Positions 59,892 to 64,000 of a stretch of 64,000 nucleotides of DNA are shown piece by piece (position 1 is the stretch's first letter; every line of letters begins with the position of its first letter). Where the stretch lies: the NCBI RefSeq assembly GCF_007827595.1, contig NZ_VISR01000024.1, positions 118,464 through 182,463 on the forward strand, given 5' to 3'. The notes under the pieces were generated by a model. The model was not told the DNA's origin. It saw nothing but the letters and a program-made list of their open reading frames with translations, and did not search any database. A program made the position numbers and the translations under genes. This DNA comes from Streptomyces sp. BK340 (GTDB lineage: Bacteria; Actinomycetota; Actinomycetes; Streptomycetales; Streptomycetaceae).

Positions 59892-61820
59892 ATGAACGAG
59901 GGGAACCCGACGTCCGTCCCGCCCGGTGAGCAGGTAGAACGCGGGGAACAGACGTCGGCGGGGGCATCACCGGCGAGGCCCGCCGACGGCGACTTCGAAC
60001 TGGCGAAGCCTGCGGTGGCCGCACCGGGCGACACGGGGACGGGCGGGGCCGTGAGCGGCGCGGTTGAGCCTGTCGCTGCTGAGCAGGTGGCTGCGGAGCC
60101 GGCGGCGGTCGCGGCAGACGCGGCAGAGTCGGGAGCGGCGGAGTCTGCCGAGGTGGGCTCCGCCGTCGTACCGCCTGCCGGGCGTCCCAAGCCCCTGCAC
60201 GACCCCGACCCCTACGGCACCCCGCCCTACGGCGAGCCGGGCCCCTGGGCACCCGCACCACCGGTCCAGCACCCGGCGGCGACAGCGGCGCAGGTACCCG
60301 CCACCGCACCGGCGCAGCCCGCCTCGCAGGTCCCCGCCGCCGCTGCACAAGCGCACGCCGCCGCCCCTCAGGCGCCCCGGTCTTCACAGGTTCCGGCGCA
60401 GGCGGTGACGCCCGCGCCGGGGCACATGGCTGTGGTCCCGCCCGCCCCCGCGGACCCGGATGCGCCCCCGCCGGTGGATGCCTCGGTGTCCGCGCCGGGC
60501 GCGCCGCCGGTGCGTGCGCCGGGGGAGCTGCCCGATCCCGGCGCCGTGCCCGCGGCCTCGCCCGAGGCCGGGGCGTCGGTTCCGCCGGAGCCGGCCGACG
60601 CCGGCCCCTGGCAGCGCTACGACCCCTGGGCCGTGTCTGCCGCCGGGCAGCAGTCCGTCGCGCACGGACCGCTGCAGCAGACCGGTGGAGCGGTGCTCAC
60701 CAGGGATCAGCGGCGCAAGCGGGCCAGGCGGATCTTCCTCGGCTGGACGCTGCTGGTCGCCGTCGTCTCCAGCGGCATCGGCGGGATCGCCGGCGCCTAC
60801 GTCGAGCGCGAGGGCGTGGGCGGCATACATCTGCCGCAGGCCGGACAGGTGCCCGCCGGACGGGCGCCGGACAGCGTCGCAGGGATCGCGGCCCGGGCGC
60901 TGCCCAGCGTCGTCACCCTGCACGTACGCGGGGCCGACGAGGCGGGCACCGGCACCGGCTTCGTGCTCGACGCCCGCGGCCACATCCTCACCAACAACCA
61001 TGTCGTCCAGCCCGCCTCGTCCGGCGGCGAGATATCGGTGACGTTCAGCAGCGGCGCCACCGCCAAGGGGAAGGTCGTGGGCCGCGACAGCGGATACGAC
61101 CTGGCCGTCGTCAAGGTCAGCGGCGTCCACGGGCTCACCCCCATGCCCCTCGGCAACTCGGACGACGTGCAGGTCGGCGACCCGGTCGTCGCCATCGGAG
61201 CGCCCTTCGACCTGGCCAACACCGTCACCTCCGGCATCATCAGCGCGAAGGAACGGCCCATCACGGCCGGCGGGGAGAAGGGCGACGGCAGCGACGTGTC
61301 GTACGTCGACGCGCTGCAGACCGACGCCCCCATCAACCCGGGCAACTCCGGCGGTCCCCTCCTCGACTCCCGGGCCCGGGTCATCGGCATCAACTCCGCC
61401 ATCCGCTCCGCCGACGACGGCACCGACTCCGGGACCGGACAGGCCGGCTCGATCGGCCTCGGCTTCGCCATCCCCGTCAACCAGGCCCGGCGGGTCGCCG
61501 AGGAACTGATCAACGACGGCCATGCCACGCACCCCGTCATCGGCGTCACCCTCGACATGGGCTACACCGGCGACGGCGCCCGGATCGACACCAAGGCCCG
61601 GGACGGCGGCCCCGCCGTCGCCGAGGGCGGTCCCGGCGACCGGGCAGGTCTGCGCGCGGGCGACGTCATCACCGAGGTCGACGGAGAACGCGTCCACTCG
61701 GGCGAGGAACTGATCGTCAAGATCCGGGCCCACCGGCCCGGCGACGGGCTGCGCCTGACGGTCGAACACGGTGGCAGAAGGGAAGTCTCACTCGTGCTGG
61801 GCGCTTCGGACCAGAACTGA
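59892..61820 (+). CDS. HtrA/DegP-like serine protease, membrane-anchored
   Basis: 642 residues from ATG 59892 with GGGGAG just upstream. Residues 1-275 are Ala/Pro-rich, probably disordered cytoplasmic tail. A transmembrane helix at about 279-303 precedes the extracytoplasmic trypsin-like domain with His370 (TNNHVV), Asp403 (SGYDLAVV) and Ser486 (NPGNSGGPL). A PDZ domain occupies the C-terminal 100 residues (VIGVTLDMGYTG...DRAGLRAGDVITEVDGERVHSGEEL). Quality-control protease for the cell envelope; likely part of the SigE stress response and perhaps of anti-sigma cleavage. Confidence 0.92.
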   Translation: MNEGNPTSVPPGEQVERGEQTSAGASPARPADGDFELAKPAVAAPGDTGTGGAVSGAVEPVAAEQVAAEPAAVAADAAESGAAESAEVGSAVVPPAGRPKPLHDPDPYGTPPYGEPGPWAPAPPVQHPAATAAQVPATAPAQPASQVPAAAAQAHAAAPQAPRSSQVPAQAVTPAPGHMAVVPPAPADPDAPPPVDASVSAPGAPPVRAPGELPDPGAVPAASPEAGASVPPEPADAGPWQRYDPWAVSAAGQQSVAHGPLQQTGGAVLTRDQRRKRARRIFLGWTLLVAVVSSGIGGIAGAYVEREGVGGIHLPQAGQVPAGRAPDSVAGIAARALPSVVTLHVRGADEAGTGTGFVLDARGHILTNNHVVQPASSGGEISVTFSSGATAKGKVVGRDSGYDLAVVKVSGVHGLTPMPLGNSDDVQVGDPVVAIGAPFDLANTVTSGIISAKERPITAGGEKGDGSDVSYVDALQTDAPINPGNSGGPLLDSRARVIGINSAIRSADDGTDSGTGQAGSIGLGFAIPVNQARRVAEELINDGHATHPVIGVTLDMGYTGDGARIDTKARDGGPAVAEGGPGDRAGLRAGDVITEVDGERVHSGEELIVKIRAHRPGDGLRLTVEHGGRREVSLVLGASDQN

Positions 61821-61906
61821 CAGAAGTCTCACCTCGGGACGGTACCGGTCTGACAGCTACGCCGGGTACCGTTGAGTGACCGAGAACATCGCAATGGGAG
61901 CGTCAG

Positions 61907-62347
61907 GTGTTCAATGACATAGGACCACTCGAGCTGGTGACGATCATCGCGCTCGCTGTGCTCGTCTTCGGTCCCGACAAGCTCCCGAAGGTCATCCAGG
62001 ACGTGATGCGCACGGTCCGGAAGATCCGCGAGTTCTCGGAGAGCGCGAAGCAGGACATCCGAGAGGAACTCGGTCCGGAGTTCAAGGACTTCGAGTTCGA
62101 GGACCTCAACCCCAAGACGTTCATCCGCAAGCAGCTGGACAACGACGACCTGGGGCTGAAGGAGATCCGCAACGGCTTCGACCTGAAGAGGGAGATGGCC
62201 GAGGTCACGGACGCCGTCCACAGCCGCGAGAGCGATGCCTCGTCCTCGTCGTCCTCTTCCGCCTCCGGCGGGCGCATCGACATGACCAAGAAGCCCGAGG
62301 ACACCGACAAGGACGACCGTCCGCCGTTCGACGCGGACGCCACCTGA
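61907..62347 (+). CDS. tatB: Sec-independent (Tat) translocase subunit TatB
   Basis: 146 residues from GTG 61907. An N-terminal membrane segment (IGPLELVTIIALAVLVFGPDKLPKVIQDV) with the FGPDKLP hinge is the TatA/B signature. The longer amphipathic helix and acidic/serine-rich tail (SSSSSSSASGG...DTDKDDRPP) point to TatB rather than TatA. It recognises twin-arginine precursors together with TatC. Gene order htrA-tatB matches mycobacteria. Confidence 0.92.
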   Translation: MFNDIGPLELVTIIALAVLVFGPDKLPKVIQDVMRTVRKIREFSESAKQDIREELGPEFKDFEFEDLNPKTFIRKQLDNDDLGLKEIRNGFDLKREMAEVTDAVHSRESDASSSSSSSASGGRIDMTKKPEDTDKDDRPPFDADAT

Positions 62348-62569
62348 CCGGACCCGACACGCGCGACGAGCGGCGGACGTGACGCGTTTCATAGCGCGCA
62401 CCCGCCGCTCACGGCGTGAACAGGCCCTCTGTGCGACCCACGCGCCGGGCGCTTTCCGTGCTGCCCTCAGCGGTGTGGATATGCTGCCGAGTTGTTGTGC
62501 GGACCGGACCGTACGCCCGAAGGGGGGCGGGCCACCCCGGTCCGACGAGAGCGAGGAGGCGTCCGGGAG

Positions 62570-63241
62570 ATGGAGACGACGAGTCGGGTGGGCGCGCAGG
62601 CGCCGGCCGCGGAGGGTGGACAGCAGCTCCCCTTCGCCCGGCGTGCGGTCGACGGCTACCTGCAGGCGCCCTTCCCGTGGTACGGCCTCGACGAGGCGTT
62701 CACGGGGCCCCGCTGGCTGATGCAGGTCGGCACGGCGGCCGACGGTGCCGTCGAACACGGGTCGATCGGGCACGGTGACGAGCCCTCCGTGCGGAACGAA
62801 CACGTTGCCGCGTCCGCGGACGAGCCCCGGGAGAAGTTCGCGGTCGTGGTCACTGTGGCGGCGAACCCGTCCCGGCGGAGCGCCGACGGCACCGGCCTGC
62901 TGGAGGCGACCTCGGTCTCCTCCGCGGCCTGGCTGGCAGGGGTGGGGCTGCTGTCGTTCACCTGGCCCGGCCAGATGGACCACAGCCTGCGGGACGACTG
63001 GCTGGATCAGCAGACGGAGACCGCGTGGGCCCTGGCCGATGACCTCGACGGACCCGAGTGGTCCACCCTGTCCCTTCCGGTGGACGGGGTGCCCATGCCC
63101 TTCCACTACCGGGAGTCCCAATTCGGCTGGGTCCTCGCGGGTTCCACGCACGAGGGCGTGCACGTGGGCGCGTACGGCAGAGGAATGAGCGCCTACGGTC
63201 TCGGCTTCGCCATGATCAAGGACATCTCGACGTACGCCTAG
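62570..63241 (+). CDS. Conserved streptomycete protein of unknown function
   Basis: 223 residues from ATG 62570 with GGAGG 10 nt upstream. No signal peptide or membrane helix. Segments PFPWYGLDEAFTGPRWLMQVG, KFAVVVTVAANPSRRSADG, WLAGVGLLSFTWPGQMDHSLRDDWLDQQTETAWALADDL and FHYRESQFGWVLAG suggest a compact alpha/beta protein, but I recognise no family. It follows tatB by 222 bp and has its own very strong terminator. Confidence 0.75.
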   Translation: METTSRVGAQAPAAEGGQQLPFARRAVDGYLQAPFPWYGLDEAFTGPRWLMQVGTAADGAVEHGSIGHGDEPSVRNEHVAASADEPREKFAVVVTVAANPSRRSADGTGLLEATSVSSAAWLAGVGLLSFTWPGQMDHSLRDDWLDQQTETAWALADDLDGPEWSTLSLPVDGVPMPFHYRESQFGWVLAGSTHEGVHVGAYGRGMSAYGLGFAMIKDISTYA

Positions 63242-63260
63242 CGCGAGCAGGGAGCAAGGC

Positions 63261-63313
63261 GCTACGACGAAGGGGGCGCCGTCCGCAACGGACGGCGCCC
63301 CCTTCGTCGTAGC
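63261..63313. terminator. Very strong terminator (24-bp perfect stem)
   Basis: GCTACGACGAAGGGGGCGCC (plus GTCC) and its exact complement enclose the loop GCAAC. It lies 19 nt after the stop of the preceding gene and can serve both strands. Confidence 0.92.
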
Positions 63314-63466
63314 GGCCCTGGAGCGGCCCGGGGCTGCCCTGGAACTTGTTCCTCTGGTAAAGCAGCGGTTCCACAAGAGCTACACCGTTCAGGGTGTTGC
63401 CACCGGACTCGTGCTCGCCCCGCCATGACGACATCGCGCTTTCAACGTCGGTAACACCCCCTGCAA

Positions 63467-63640
63467 TCAGCTGCTGTCGGGGCACTCGCGTTCGGTGGGG
63501 GACTGGCAGGCCTGGCACAGTTCGTGCCGCCCCTGGGAAGTGATCACGCTTCCCCAGCCGTTGCACACCTCGCAGTCGGCAGCCAAAGCGGCGTTGGCGT
63601 GGGGGTTGGACTCGGGAGCGGCCGTCGTTCCGTAGGTCAT
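63467..63640 (-). CDS. Small double-CxxC protein
   Basis: 57 residues from ATG 63640 with AGGAGA 6 nt upstream. Contains CEVCNGWGSVITSQGRHELCQACQ, two CxxC knuckles about 18 residues apart, like a mini zinc ribbon of the DnaJ type, and one extra cysteine near the end. Zn binding is inferred. I recall similar short proteins in other streptomycetes. The promoter should lie in the AT-rich repeat region 63700-63770. Confidence 0.75.
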   Translation of the reverse strand: MTYGTTAAPESNPHANAALAADCEVCNGWGSVITSQGRHELCQACQSPTERECPDSS

Positions 63641-63709
63641 TGAGAGTCTCCTGGCGTCGGGGCTGGCCCGGTGATGCACCCCCCTTGGCTGCACAGTGCT
63701 CACTTTATT

Positions 63710-63760
63710 CCGTTTCATGTCCGTTTACGCCCGTTCATGCATATTTTATGACCGTTTTAC
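63710..63760. promoter_or_regulatory. Array of CCGTT(T/C) repeats at helical spacing
   Basis: CCGTTTCATG (63710), CCGTTTACG (63721), CCGTTCATG (63731) and CCGTTTTAC (63752) are spaced 11, 10 and 21 bp, so all lie on one face of the helix. They sit in an AT-rich stretch between a minus-strand gene (start 63640) and the partial plus-strand gene (start 63896). Regulator-binding or iteron-like function is inferred. Confidence 0.5.
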
Positions 63761-63895
63761 CCTGTAGTGGCAGCCGGACTCGCCTGCGGCCGGGGAATCG
63801 ATCCCTGAAGTGGCCGTGGCGGGGTGGTCGGCCGACGGCCGAGGGGGCGTGAAGACTTCCAGCCCTTGGGCACCACGCCCGAACGGGGACGGCTC

Positions 63896-64000
63896 ATGGA
63901 CACGGGGTCTGACATTGATGCTGATACTCAGGTTCCGGCGGTCGTGGCTCGGGGTCTGACTGACGCCCTGCTGGGCTGTCTTCGCGCTGTACTGTCCGGC
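63896..64000 (+). CDS. 5' end of an unidentified gene (continues outside window)
   Basis: ATG 63896 with GGGGACGG upstream; 35 codons visible (starts MDTGSDIDADTQVPAVVARG, then LTDALLGCLRAVLSG). Several codons end in T (GAT, GCT, GTT, CTT), less GC-biased than the neighbours, which hints at recent acquisition or a mobile-element gene. Too short to name. Confidence 0.5.
   Translation, partial: MDTGSDIDADTQVPAVVARGLTDALLGCLRAVLSG

Overview
The window is high-GC actinobacterial chromosome, almost certainly Streptomyces. It carries a BldK-type oligopeptide importer, an AfsR/SARP-like regulator, the mycothiol gene mshB, a SpoIIE-type phosphatase with PAS/GAF domains, a mycobacterial-type sigE / anti-sigma / htrA / tatB block, many GTG and TTG starts, and GC-rich third codon positions throughout. 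I saw no rRNA, tRNA, CRISPR array, prophage or intact insertion sequence. Most of it looks like conserved core chromosome; the accessory signals are small palindromic repeats, one in-operon tandem duplication, and a partial gene at the right edge.

Left part (1-13 kb): a truncated SARP/AfsR regulator, a YbaK-like deacylase, a pair of abutting palindromic elements (A1 and B), a divergent serpin and DUF4190-type membrane protein, a GntR/UTRA regulator, a small SPOR-like protein, a Nudix hydrolase, an RsbW-like ATPase beside a PAS-GAF-SpoIIE-ATPase protein, a coiled-coil membrane protein and a GH18-like membrane-anchored protein. Centre-left (13.5-29 kb): the succinate dehydrogenase operon (minus strand), an oligopeptide-binding lipoprotein with an odd N-terminus, typA, and the five-gene bldK cluster.

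Centre (29-46 kb): a methyltransferase, a second five-gene oligopeptide ABC operon containing a 180-bp tandem duplication that makes a small chimeric ORF, an S9 peptidase, mshB with a membrane partner, a large peptidoglycan-binding-type membrane protein, and an ABC exporter / histidine kinase / response regulator operon. In that operon two palindromic elements (A2 and C) separate the kinase from the regulator. Right part (46-64 kb): a transglutaminase-like protein, a GNAT protein, fdxA-dapC, a secreted repeat protein, a transglycosylase-like secreted protein, dapE, a LOG-family protein, a FolP2-type protein, a DivIVA-like protein, tag, an enoyl-CoA hydratase, a DUF3117 protein, an O-methyltransferase, and sigE / anti-sigma / htrA / tatB. 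The gene order from dapE to tatB resembles what I recall of Mycobacterium tuberculosis Rv1202-Rv1224, so this is a deep actinobacterial backbone.

The most unusual observations are these. (1) CTAG-bounded snap-back palindromes (A, B, C) abut each other by sharing one CTAG, lie exactly at stop codons, and in one case sit inside a two-component operon. (2) A 180-bp tandem duplication spans the permease/ATPase junction of an Opp operon and keeps an intact, translationally spaced chimeric ORF. (3) A dispersed repeat has been captured in the coding 5' end of a lipoprotein gene. (4) An ECF-type promoter lies upstream of sigE. (5) An array of CCGTT repeats at DNA-helix spacing lies near the right edge.
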